Source of the DNA: Chloroflexota bacterium
GTDB lineage: Bacteria > Chloroflexota > UBA6077 > FW602-bin22 > CADDYW01
DNA: 64,000 nt
Assembly: GCA_902810745.1 (NCBI GenBank)
Contig: CADDYW010000008.1
Coordinates: 1 to 64,000, forward strand
Direction: 5' to 3'
Under the pieces are notes generated by a model, which worked only from the letters and a program-made list of their open reading frames with translations, was not told where the DNA came from and did no database searches. Positions 40,606 to 49,125 of this stretch are shown here, piece by piece; positions within the stretch are counted from its first letter, which is position 1; every line of letters starts with the position of its first letter. The translations under genes and the position numbers were made by a program.

Positions 40606-42102
40606 ATCGAGAGACGCAACTGGCCGGTCAAGGAGATACGTAACGGCCTCTGGAATGGGCTGTCGAATATCGTCGGGGCAGTCACCGGGCTGATCGGATC
40701 AATCCTGATCGTGCGGGACCTTAGCCCCGACGACTACGGCGCGTTCAGCTACTACGTCTGGGTCGCTGGGATCCTGGCCGCAGTCGGCACACTTGCCTTT
40801 CCCGAGGCCATCACGAAGATCACCTCCGAGCTTCGGGGGGAGAGAAGGCTGATCGAGGCGCGCGCCCTTGCACGCTGGGTCACGATAGGCATCCTGGGAG
40901 CGAATCTGCTGCTCAGCGTCATCGTGTGCATCGTCGCGCTCGACGGCTCACCGAGTCGGCGCCCATTTCTGCTCATCGTCGGCGCGCTCCTTGGGCCGAC
41001 GGCGCTTGCGTCGGTCCTGCGCTCCACCCTGATGGGCCGCGAGCGCTACCGACCGGTCGCGGTTGCCTCGCTTTCATCCTCGGTGATCCAGCTTATCTTG
41101 ATCGTAGCTAATTTCCTGGCACGACTAGGTGCACCCGGCTATGTTCTCGCCGTCCTGTCCAGCGGTCTGGTTCAGACCGCGGGATTCGCGGCAGCACTCG
41201 GTCGCGCAGATCTCTCGATCGGCGTGCCGCTGCGGCTTAGCTTCCCGTCGCGAACGACGTTGCGGCGTTATCTCGCGTTCGTCCTTCCAGCAACACTCGG
41301 GATACCTGTGTCGGTGATCGTCTGGGAGAGATCCGAAGTATTCTTCCTCGATCGTTTCTCCGGTCTGGTCCAGGTTGGCTACTACAATCTGGCCTATACC
41401 GTCTTCTCGATGGTTCTGATGCTTGGCTGGGCGCTGGTCAACGGCTTCTATCCCGCGATCTCCCGTGATTATGGCGCTGGCGAGTGGCATCGGATCCGGG
41501 AAAAACTCGGCCGCAGCTTCCTTTTTGGAGCACTGTACGCGGTTCCCCTCAGCTTTGGAGGATGGGCGACGATCGACGGGCTGATCTCCTTGCTGTATGG
41601 GGATAGGATGCTTCCCGCCGTCTCTGTCGCGCGCGTGCTGCTGATCGGACTGGTTCCAGGCGTGCTCTCCGGCGTTCTGGGAACTCTCATCCTGGCCACC
41701 GGTCGTGTCTGGCTCTCTCTGTCCGCGAGCATCCTGCTATCAGCGGTGAATATCGTCCTCGACCTCATCCTGATCCCACGCTACGCTGCCCTTGGTGCTG
41801 CTTTCGCCAGCACGATGTCGCAGCTTGTCTATGCGATGATCCTGTTCGCGATCGTAGCTCGCGTCTTCGGTATCGATCTCCCGTGGCGACGGTTACTCGG
41901 CATCGTCGTGTCTGGCGCTGTCACGACGTTCGTGCTCCCGGTCATGCTGGAGCTCTGGATTCCCGGAGCGCTGGGTCTCGTCAGCGCCATTGTCCTGAGT
42001 GCAGCCGTCTACATCGTCGTCGTCGGCCTCAGCGGCTACCTGCAGATCCTTCTCCCGGCGGAAGGTGCAGCAGATACAGATATCGTAAGGATGCGGGCGT
42101 GA
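40606..42102 (+). CDS. Wzx-type polysaccharide flippase (MOP superfamily), probable ATC start
   Basis: A 498-residue integral protein with about 14 hydrophobic helices, of the flippase family that moves undecaprenyl-linked repeat units outward. The usual first helix begins IRNGLWNGLSNIVGAV and runs into IVRDLSPDDYGAFSYY. No ATG, GTG or TTG is in frame between the upstream stop (40594) and this helix. ATC at 40606 has GAGGAAG at a correct distance and would give the normal N-terminus. A GTG at 40711 would delete helix 1. A sequencing error or true non-AUG start are both possible. Confidence 0.75.
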   Translation: MERRNWPVKEIRNGLWNGLSNIVGAVTGLIGSILIVRDLSPDDYGAFSYYVWVAGILAAVGTLAFPEAITKITSELRGERRLIEARALARWVTIGILGANLLLSVIVCIVALDGSPSRRPFLLIVGALLGPTALASVLRSTLMGRERYRPVAVASLSSSVIQLILIVANFLARLGAPGYVLAVLSSGLVQTAGFAAALGRADLSIGVPLRLSFPSRTTLRRYLAFVLPATLGIPVSVIVWERSEVFFLDRFSGLVQVGYYNLAYTVFSMVLMLGWALVNGFYPAISRDYGAGEWHRIREKLGRSFLFGALYAVPLSFGGWATIDGLISLLYGDRMLPAVSVARVLLIGLVPGVLSGVLGTLILATGRVWLSLSASILLSAVNIVLDLILIPRYAALGAAFASTMSQLVYAMILFAIVARVFGIDLPWRRLLGIVVSGAVTTFVLPVMLELWIPGALGLVSAIVLSAAVYIVVVGLSGYLQILLPAEGAADTDIVRMRA

Positions 42103-43334
42103 GGGTTCTTCATCTGCTCGGGGACCGCAAGCTGCCCCGTGACCCCGATGCCGAAGGAAGCAGCGGGATCGTCCGGGCCGTCCTCGAGCTCGCGCGCGCT
42201 CAGACGGCACTAGGGCACCAGGTGACCGTGGCGGCAACTGGCTACACATCCTGGAAAACGGAGTGGGAAGGCGTTCACCTGCGTGGGATGCCGATGCTGG
42301 CCTGGGCCCGGTGGTCGATTGGCGGAAAGACGATTGACTTCCGCCACCATCTGCCGTTGGTCTGGCTCACTCGACGGCAGACTTTCGACGTTGTGCACGG
42401 CCACTCCTATGGTTATCTGCGCTTCCTGCGTGCACGCGCGCGCATCGCGCACTTCCACGGAGACCCGTTCTTCAAGGGTCAGCCGGGCGAGAGTCTGGAT
42501 CTGAAGCCCGCGGATCTCGCGACCATCGCGCGAGTGACCGATGCTCAGATAACCGTCAACCAATGCTTCGCTCGCGAAATCGAGCGGCGACTGAACGGTC
42601 GCGCGCACGTGCGGGTCGTGCACAACGCCGTCGACGTAGCTCGCTTCGGCTCCGCGGAAAACCTGTCAGCTGCCCGCGTGCTACGGCAGACGTGGCGGGC
42701 GGAAGAGAGTGACGTCGTCTTTCTGTTCGCGGGCGCCATCGTGCCGGACAAAGGGGTCATCTTCCTCGCGCGGGCGTTCGCACGGGTGGCAGCACAGACC
42801 CGCTCCGCGCACCTGGTAATCGCCGGAGCGAGCGGGCTCTGGGGCAGGTCGACCGATCGTCAAACGCCCTTTGGGCGCTATCAGAGTGAGATCGAGCAGG
42901 TGCTTCGGCCAGCGATCGAATCCGGCCAGGTCCACCGCCTCGGGAAGGTTGCCTTTGCCGATATGCCAGCGGTGTACGCCGCCGCCGACGTGCTGATCCT
43001 GCCGTCGATCGTGCGCGAAGGGTGTCCCATGGTGATCCTCGAGGCGATGGCCGCGGGGCGTGCCGTGATCGCTACCGAAGTCGGCGGTGTTCCCGAGATC
43101 GTCGATGCGCGGACCTCCATCCTCGTCCCTCCAGGAGATGATGAGCAGCTTGCGACAGCAATGGGTGCGCTCCTTGGCGACCGTGCGCGCCTCACAAGTC
43201 TGGGCACGTCCGCGAGGCAGAAGGCAGCGGCGTTGTCCTGGGAGACCGCTGCGCTCCAGCTTGACACGATCTACCAGGAGATCGAGCGGCGGAAGTCCAG
43301 GCCTGAAGTTGCTCGATCGGGTTCCGAGCAATAG
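42099..43334 (+). CDS. GT4 family glycosyltransferase
   Basis: A 411-residue GT-B enzyme: RVLHLLGDRKLPRD at the start, GSSGIVRAVLELARAQ as the acceptor-domain Gly loop, then VFLFAGAIVPDKGVIFLARAF and the EX7E segment REGCPMVILEAMAAGRAVIAT. No membrane helix. The GTG start overlaps the flippase stop (GTGA), and AAGGA lies upstream. The long in-frame extension on its 5' side is an antisense-free shadow of the flippase and is not used. Confidence 0.85.
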   Translation: MRVLHLLGDRKLPRDPDAEGSSGIVRAVLELARAQTALGHQVTVAATGYTSWKTEWEGVHLRGMPMLAWARWSIGGKTIDFRHHLPLVWLTRRQTFDVVHGHSYGYLRFLRARARIAHFHGDPFFKGQPGESLDLKPADLATIARVTDAQITVNQCFAREIERRLNGRAHVRVVHNAVDVARFGSAENLSAARVLRQTWRAEESDVVFLFAGAIVPDKGVIFLARAFARVAAQTRSAHLVIAGASGLWGRSTDRQTPFGRYQSEIEQVLRPAIESGQVHRLGKVAFADMPAVYAAADVLILPSIVREGCPMVILEAMAAGRAVIATEVGGVPEIVDARTSILVPPGDDEQLATAMGALLGDRARLTSLGTSARQKAAALSWETAALQLDTIYQEIERRKSRPEVARSGSEQ

Positions 43335-43537
43335 CTGCCCCATCAAGCGGGTGTCTGAGGGCGCTGCCCGTCAGGTACGACCGTCGAACGCGATGGTTCC
43401 AGCTTCAGGCAGTCAAAGCGATTCCGGATGAGCCACACGTGCGTCTTCGCAAGGGAGAAGTTGCCAGACCCTGACTACCTCCCTGTGCTCGTACCGAGTG
43501 AGCATTCGGAACCAGATTCCACATCGCGGGGGAAGAG

Positions 43538-44932
43538 GTGCAAGTTAACCAGCCCGTACCAGCACAGAGACCGGTCCAGATGATCACCGGCGGGGTGATC
43601 ATCGCCGTCGCTCTGGCCCTGAGCGGGTGGGCCGGCGCCCAGTACTCGCTCGTGCAGCCGCAGGATGTCCCGTCGGTCGACCCGAACTACGCGCTCGACG
43701 TCCAGACCTGGTGGGCACAGCATCCGCTGAATCCGGAGAACCCGTCTGGCATTCCGATTGGCGGAATTGGATCACGCCCGCCCGTGATCAACGTCCGGAC
43801 GCAGTTCGACGGCAATACGCAGGCAGCGATCAATGCGCTCCCCGAGAGCGGAGGAACGCTCTTGTTCCCACCCGGCGTATATCAGCCGTTCCAGATCATC
43901 GGGCGGAGTCACATCCACTTCATCTCCGATGGAGGAGCGACCATTGTCGGCCACAGCGGAATCTTCGCGTGTCCGCAGTCGACGAACTATACGAACTTCA
44001 ACCGGCTTGTCTTCACGCGCGACCCCGCGTCTCTCGACTGCTTCAGCCATCCGGTTCAGGACTTCTACTTCAAGAACCTGACGTTCGATGGTAATCATTC
44101 CGCGACTACCGCCGTGGATATGGCCGTCGCTCGGGATGTCGTCTTCGACCGGGTCACGTTCCAGAACTATCGACGGGTCGATGTGACCTACGAAATTGGT
44201 CTGATCAATGCCGACCGTGGATCTGACAACATCTGGTGCCGGGGCTGCCACTTCGTCGGAAGCCAGAGAATGGCCGTCTTCATGGACGGCGTTCATGGCG
44301 GAGGCATCGTCGACTCGCGATTCGAGAAAGACTTCTATGCGATGTGGCTCATGTTCGGTACGAATGACGACTTTACCATCGATGTCAATCACGATGGGAA
44401 ATATGACCTCCAGGAGCAGCGGACCAGCCAGTACATCGTCGTCGCCAACAACACGTTCTATGGCCCGATCTACGAGGGCCTGGACATGAACGGCATGCGC
44501 TCGCTGGTCGCAAACAACGTCGAAAAGGGTACTCTCTATTTCGACTTCGCTCGCTACACAGCCCGCTGCTCCCAGCGGGGCGGCGATGCCGGGCTCGTCT
44601 ACGTCGACGAGGGAAACGTCATCGTCGACAACCAGGTTGATCAGACTCCGATCTTCGTCAAGATGGACCAGAGTGCTGGTCGCCTCAACTGCCCGCACGA
44701 AAACTATGGACGGCTAGGACGGTATATCATTCGGAACAATGCCATTTTGAAGACCCCCCCAGACTTCCGTCTCGTGGCCGAGCTTGGCTCGATCATCGGA
44801 CCCAATTCAGTCGAGGGGAACTGCGTCAACACGTCTCGCTGCCGACCAGCGCCGACGCCAGTGCCCACCGCACCGTCGACTCCGTTTACAGAGCGCCTGC
44901 AAAACGCATTGATCCTGCGACGTCCCGAGTGA
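43538..44932 (+). CDS. Exported parallel beta-helix protein
   Basis: A 464-residue protein with an N-terminal hydrophobic export/anchor segment (MITGGVIIAVALALSGWAGA, about 15-34). Beta-helix repeats follow: GGTLLFPPGVYQP, IHFISDGGATI, FYFKNLTFDGNH, VVFDRVTFQNY, YIVVANNTFYGP, YIIRNNAIL. Pectate-lyase-like helices of this kind bind or cleave uronic-acid polymers. DVNHDGKYDL near 290 looks like a Ca2+-binding loop. The GTG start follows GGGGGAAG; ATG 43580 is an alternative. It may process or cap the secreted polymer. Confidence 0.65.
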   Translation: MQVNQPVPAQRPVQMITGGVIIAVALALSGWAGAQYSLVQPQDVPSVDPNYALDVQTWWAQHPLNPENPSGIPIGGIGSRPPVINVRTQFDGNTQAAINALPESGGTLLFPPGVYQPFQIIGRSHIHFISDGGATIVGHSGIFACPQSTNYTNFNRLVFTRDPASLDCFSHPVQDFYFKNLTFDGNHSATTAVDMAVARDVVFDRVTFQNYRRVDVTYEIGLINADRGSDNIWCRGCHFVGSQRMAVFMDGVHGGGIVDSRFEKDFYAMWLMFGTNDDFTIDVNHDGKYDLQEQRTSQYIVVANNTFYGPIYEGLDMNGMRSLVANNVEKGTLYFDFARYTARCSQRGGDAGLVYVDEGNVIVDNQVDQTPIFVKMDQSAGRLNCPHENYGRLGRYIIRNNAILKTPPDFRLVAELGSIIGPNSVEGNCVNTSRCRPAPTPVPTAPSTPFTERLQNALILRRPE

Positions 44933-45264
44933 ATCACCCATGTTCCCGAGCCGCTAGACGGTAACACCACTGCTCGCCATGCCGGCAGGCCACGACACTG
45001 CGCCGAGCTCTCGATCGCGCGTTCAGCACCTGATCGACCGGCGTCGGGGTTCCGCCAGAGGCCCCGCACCCTACGACGCGGGCACGGCGCGGATCGTAAC
45101 GCACCTCGGCCGCGCCTTAGAGCACGCGGCGGTATGAATGAGCCGGCAGCCTCCCAATCCCCTCTCCCTTTGGGAGAGGGAGATAGTCGCCTTCCCGGCG
45201 GCTCCGCCTTTTTGCTCGGTGCGTTAGATCGTGTGCTCACTCTAGATCCTATGCGGTACGACCA
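44933..45264. other. Intergenic region with dispersed repeat B
   Basis: No gene. The second half is the palindromic repeat B (45125-45226). This is one of the few long gaps inside the locus, and it stands exactly where the N-terminal domain of the following truncated glycosyltransferase would be expected. Confidence 0.5.
45125..45226. repeat. Dispersed palindromic repeat, copy B (shortened)
   Basis: It starts GCGGCGGTATGAATGAGC, contains AATCCCCTCTCCCTTTGGGAGAGGGAGA, whose core is CCCTCTCCC-TTT-GGGAGAGGG, and ends CTTTTTGCTCGGTGCGTTAGAT. It matches copy A (23011-23180) at both ends but lacks about 70 internal bases, as if the two inner palindromes had recombined. Confidence 0.65.
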
Positions 45265-45924
45265 GTGAAGAGGCTATCGAAGACCATTGTCATACCCGAG
45301 GCGCCGAGTCCGATCTTTCGGCCCCTGGACAGATCTGAGATTGCTCCTACCCTGAGGCGTTACGGTATCGATTTTCCGTACATTCTCTATGTCGGATCCA
45401 GCGAGGCACGGAAGAACCTGGCTCGCCTCCTCGACGCGTTCGCCAGATTACTGCGCGGCGGGAGCAGGACGAAGCTCGTCATTGCTGGAGCGCACGACCG
45501 ACAAGCAAGTCAGATCGCGCACACGATCGTGCACTTGGCGCTCGAGCACGACGTGCATTTCACCGGGCCGGTGCAGGACGAGGACCTCCCCGCCCTGTAC
45601 TGCGGCGCGGCTCTATTCGTGTTCCCCAGCCTGATCGAGGGGTTCGGTCTACCGGTGATCGAGGCGATGGCCTGCGGCACGCCGGTCGTCACGTCGAAGA
45701 CCGCCTCCCTACCCGAGATCACCGCGGATGCGGCACTCCTGGTCGACCCGCGCGATCCAGCTGCGCTCGCGGCCGCGATGCGCCAGGTTTTGGACGACCC
45801 GGTCCTCGCCCACGACCTGCGCCTACGCGGCCTGGCCCGAGCCCGAGAGTTCTCCTGGGAGCAGACCGCGCGACAAATGACCTCGATCTACGAGAAGGTT
45901 CTCGCGCAGAGGTCGGGGTGGTGA
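45265..45924 (+). CDS. GT4 glycosyltransferase, C-terminal domain only
   Basis: A 219-residue protein equal to the donor-binding half of a GT4 enzyme. It begins at the interdomain strand (KTIVIPEAPSPIFRP), followed by YILYVGSSEARKNLARLLDAF and the EX7E segment SLIEGFGLPVIEAMACGTPVVTS. The acceptor-binding N-terminal domain of about 170 residues is missing. The GTG start has no good ribosome-binding site. The missing half, of the same subfamily, is present at 50264-50737. It may be a pseudogene fragment or one subunit of a two-polypeptide enzyme. Confidence 0.75.
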   Translation: MKRLSKTIVIPEAPSPIFRPLDRSEIAPTLRRYGIDFPYILYVGSSEARKNLARLLDAFARLLRGGSRTKLVIAGAHDRQASQIAHTIVHLALEHDVHFTGPVQDEDLPALYCGAALFVFPSLIEGFGLPVIEAMACGTPVVTSKTASLPEITADAALLVDPRDPAALAAAMRQVLDDPVLAHDLRLRGLARAREFSWEQTARQMTSIYEKVLAQRSGW

Positions 45925-47060
45925 AGATCGCATTTCTTGACTTCGTTCTCGACCGGCGCCGCCCCGGGTCGAGCGGCCTCAGCGACATCGCCTGGAGTAT
46001 GGCACGGCACCTGGTTCGCGAAGGGCACGAAGCGCACGTCGTCGGTCCCTACCCCGCCCCGACGTGCACCTCACCTGGTGTTACCGTTCACAGTTTCGCG
46101 GTTCCCCCCATAGGATACCGCAATATCATCGGCCATTGCCTGATTGTGCTGAAGATGCGACTGATCGTACAACGTCTCCAGGGGCTGGATGCCATTCACG
46201 CGCCGGAGTATCTCTCCACGGGCATGATCGCTCCGTCGAGCAAGGTGCCGGTCACGCTGACGACGCCGGGGAATATCTATGAGCGAATAGCCCATGGCAA
46301 TCCGTATGACTGGTCGACAACTCTGGTTTATAAGCTCGCCGCGCGCTCGTCCGCCCGCTGGTGCACCCTCGTTCACGCGATCAGTTCCGACCAGGCGCGC
46401 TGGTGGCAGGCGATTGGTACATCTCCTGACCGTGTGAGCGTCTTCCCGCTCGGTGTGAGCTTCGAGCTCTTCCACAGGCGTCCGCGCGCACGAGCCGTGC
46501 TCGGATTACCTCCGAGCGATGCCATCATCCTCTACGTGGGGCGCCTTTCCCGAGAGAAGAATGTCCCAATCCTGCTCGAAGCCGTGGCGCGGCTCGCGGC
46601 GAAGAACCGCAACGTCCAGCTGCACCTCATCGGCACCGGCCCCGAACGCACGACCCTCGAGCAGCTGGCCCACGATCGGTCGATCGCTGATCTGGTCCAC
46701 TTCGACGGGCACATCCCTTTGGATCTCCTTCCGTACTGGTACTCGGCGTCCGACGTTTGTGTCCTTCCGTCGACGAGCGAACCTCTCGGTCGCGTCATGC
46801 TCGAGGCCATGGCCTGCGGAACAATCTTTGTTGGCGCCGCTGTCGGGGGAATCGTCGACCACGTGCACCACGGTATCAATGGCTACCTCGTCGCACCCGG
46901 CGATGCAGAACAGCTCTCTCGGATCCTCGACCAGGCCCTTCACGACGATGACGCCGCGCGCCGAATTCGCAAGCAAGCCGTGTGCTACGCCCGCGAGCAT
47001 TTCGATTGGACGGCCATCGTACGCCAGTACCAGACCGCCTTTGAGAGGGCGATTCGATGA
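45921..47060 (+). CDS. GT4 family glycosyltransferase
   Basis: A 379-residue GT-B enzyme: KIAFLDFVLDRRRPGSSGLSDIAWSMARHLVREGHEAHVVG at the start (read in parts), AIILYVGRLSREKNVPILLEAVA, and the EX7E segment SEPLGRVMLEAMACGTIFVGA, with Glu at both ends. It is complete, unlike its neighbour upstream. GTG 45921 overlaps the previous stop by four bases. Soluble. Confidence 0.85.
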   Translation: MKIAFLDFVLDRRRPGSSGLSDIAWSMARHLVREGHEAHVVGPYPAPTCTSPGVTVHSFAVPPIGYRNIIGHCLIVLKMRLIVQRLQGLDAIHAPEYLSTGMIAPSSKVPVTLTTPGNIYERIAHGNPYDWSTTLVYKLAARSSARWCTLVHAISSDQARWWQAIGTSPDRVSVFPLGVSFELFHRRPRARAVLGLPPSDAIILYVGRLSREKNVPILLEAVARLAAKNRNVQLHLIGTGPERTTLEQLAHDRSIADLVHFDGHIPLDLLPYWYSASDVCVLPSTSEPLGRVMLEAMACGTIFVGAAVGGIVDHVHHGINGYLVAPGDAEQLSRILDQALHDDDAARRIRKQAVCYAREHFDWTAIVRQYQTAFERAIR

Positions 47061-47812
47061 TGCGAAGCTGGTCAGCTCGTTTTTGCGCCTCGGGTCGCGC
47101 TGGTACCGACCAGCCGTCGACGGCCGTAGCGTGGCCTCTCGAATACCGGTTTGCCTTCGACCTCGCGGCAGCCACGCTCTTTGGACACGCCGCCTCGGTC
47201 CCGCGTACTGCCCTCCTGGCGTCGGCGCCCAGCTTCGTCTCCGAGTGGCTCCTACGGGCCGCGGATCCGCCCACGATCATCGCCGACTTCGAGCCCGTCG
47301 AGACCACGGTTCGACTGATCGCGGCGGCGCGAATGACGACGGCGCGCGTCGTCGAAGCCAAGGAGCTCGGCGACGCTCCCGGGCCGTACGGGCAGGCACT
47401 GACGGGCGTGCTGTGGGCCTCTCCTCGCTCTGAGACATGGCGTGCCCTCGTCGGGATGCTCGATGGAATGCTCGAGACGGGCGCACGCGCAGTGATCCTT
47501 ACTGCTGGCCCTCTCCGGCCCCTTCTTGCAGCTATTCGTCGTGGCTGGCGACCGGGCGAGCCCCGATACCCGATTCGCGACATCGACCGCGAGATCGGAC
47601 GTCGCGGTTTCTCCCTGGAAGAGACCTTTACGATTGGTGGACCCGAGGCGATTCGCTGGTCGACCCTGAGCCGCGTAGCTCGATTGCTCGGGCGCTCCGA
47701 TCTGATCGACCGCTACGAAGCCGGCTACCAGTTGGCTCTGGCGCCCCGGCGGGGCCACCGAGTGGGAGTAAATACGGTAATCGTCGCGCGTAAGGAGGGC
47801 ACCGCGACGTGA
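47057..47812 (+). CDS. Degenerate methyltransferase-like protein
   Basis: A 251-residue protein whose strand order resembles a class I methyltransferase. VLWASPRSETWRALVGMLDGMLETGARAVILTAGPL, read in pieces, looks like motifs IV-VI, and GFSLEETFTIGG like the last strands. The glycine-rich SAM loop is not evident, so catalysis is doubtful. ATG overlaps the previous stop (ATGA), and the next gene overlaps by GTGA. It may be a divergent enzyme or a structural relic. Confidence 0.45.
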   Translation: MMRSWSARFCASGRAGTDQPSTAVAWPLEYRFAFDLAAATLFGHAASVPRTALLASAPSFVSEWLLRAADPPTIIADFEPVETTVRLIAAARMTTARVVEAKELGDAPGPYGQALTGVLWASPRSETWRALVGMLDGMLETGARAVILTAGPLRPLLAAIRRGWRPGEPRYPIRDIDREIGRRGFSLEETFTIGGPEAIRWSTLSRVARLLGRSDLIDRYEAGYQLALAPRRGHRVGVNTVIVARKEGTAT

Positions 47813-49125
47813 TCCATGTCGTTCTCTCGACTGTGAGCCTGGCAGTGGCCCGACTTGAGTGCTGGCTCGAGTCCATGCGCACGCCAGGCGGCTACGGTGG
47901 TCCGGTGGTTCACTGGTGGCAGGATTGTCTCGCCTTCTGTGGCGCCGGGCTCGATTGGCGCTACGAGGGGATCATCGCCGGGTATCTTACGCTGTTCGAG
48001 CGGACCGGACAGGAGGCGTGGCTGGAGAAGGCACGGCGCGCCGGTCAAGACCTACTCCGTGGACAGCGCCCTGACGGTCACTACCAGTGCTCCTGCTTCG
48101 AGCTAAATCCTGGCATCGGCGGCACACCGCACGAAGCGGCGGCGGACATCGGCTTACTCCTCCTCGCGCGCGTCCTGCGAAAGCAACGACGTGACGACTG
48201 GGAGCCCTACCTCCGCGCGGCCGAGAGAAATCTGCGAGATTTCTACCTCCGGCGCCTCTGGTCCGAATCAGAGCAGAGATTTTATGACGGCGTGCAGCAG
48301 CCCTCCTTCGTGCCGAACAAATCGGCGACCCTGATCGAGGCGCTCTGCCTCGTGGCCGATCTCACGGGCAATGATGAGTGGCTGCATCGCTACGTTCGGC
48401 CAACCGCCAACGCGATCTTGGAGCATCAGGTGACGTCTCCGGGGAATCGGCTCGACGGAGCCATCGCTCAGAACTCCCTCGGACGCCAGACGATCCACAA
48501 GTACTTTCCTTACTACAACGCGCGCTGCGTGCCGGGACTGGTCCAGGCCTATGACCATCTCGGCGACACGCGTTACGTCGAGGCAGCACTCAAGGCCATG
48601 GAGTTCGTGGCGCGCCACCGCGACCCGCTTGGTCGTTTTCCCCAGGTGCTTTATGCAAACGGTACAGTTAACCGCTTTCCGCAATGGATCGCCGCCTGCG
48701 GGGACATTCTCCGGGCGGCAGATCTCCTTCGGCCGTACGGGCTGGACTTTCCCGCCGAACCGACGCTCCAGTGGATGCTGAACGCCCAGCTCCCAAACGG
48801 CGCATTCGCGGTCGCGAGCGGCTTCGCCAGCCAGATCTCCCAGGTCGAGCCCGGCTGCACTCCGGATGCTCGTGATCTGATGCCAGTCGTCGGCTGGAAC
48901 GACAAGATCTTTCGCTACCTCGCGGGCAAGGTCGCGGAGCTTCCGACCGACGTCGACGGTCCCGAGCCATTCGAGACTGCCTGCTCGTGGCGGGGAAGAG
49001 AAGCTCTCTTCGCCGAGGATCCGCATTGTCTGCGGATCCTGGCTCGAGGACGAGAGCGGGGCGACCTCTATTTCTGGCACAAGGGAGCCGCGTGGGCTAC
49101 CGTTTCGCCGATGGGAAGCGCATGA
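47809..49125 (+). CDS. (alpha/alpha)6-barrel glycosidase-like protein
   Basis: A 438-residue protein rich in paired helices with Trp/Tyr/Asp turns (GGPVVHWWQDCLAF, DWRYEGIIAGYLTLFERTG, GTPHEAAADIGLLLLAR, YFPYYNARCVPGLVQAYDHLGDTRY), as in six-hairpin glycosidases and epimerases. There is no signal peptide, so a cytoplasmic role is likely, perhaps on lipid-linked or nucleotide-linked sugar. I cannot assign a GH family. GTG start; translationally coupled to both neighbours. Confidence 0.55.
   Translation: MIHVVLSTVSLAVARLECWLESMRTPGGYGGPVVHWWQDCLAFCGAGLDWRYEGIIAGYLTLFERTGQEAWLEKARRAGQDLLRGQRPDGHYQCSCFELNPGIGGTPHEAAADIGLLLLARVLRKQRRDDWEPYLRAAERNLRDFYLRRLWSESEQRFYDGVQQPSFVPNKSATLIEALCLVADLTGNDEWLHRYVRPTANAILEHQVTSPGNRLDGAIAQNSLGRQTIHKYFPYYNARCVPGLVQAYDHLGDTRYVEAALKAMEFVARHRDPLGRFPQVLYANGTVNRFPQWIAACGDILRAADLLRPYGLDFPAEPTLQWMLNAQLPNGAFAVASGFASQISQVEPGCTPDARDLMPVVGWNDKIFRYLAGKVAELPTDVDGPEPFETACSWRGREALFAEDPHCLRILARGRERGDLYFWHKGAAWATVSPMGSA

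Noticed and set aside
43772-44698. 308-codon minus-strand frame, rich in Asp/Val
   Set aside because: Mirror image of the beta-helix repeats, which have clear secretion and repeat patterns on the + strand.
47057-47812. Functional SAM methyltransferase
   Set aside because: No glycine-rich SAM loop could be found, so only a degenerate resemblance is claimed.
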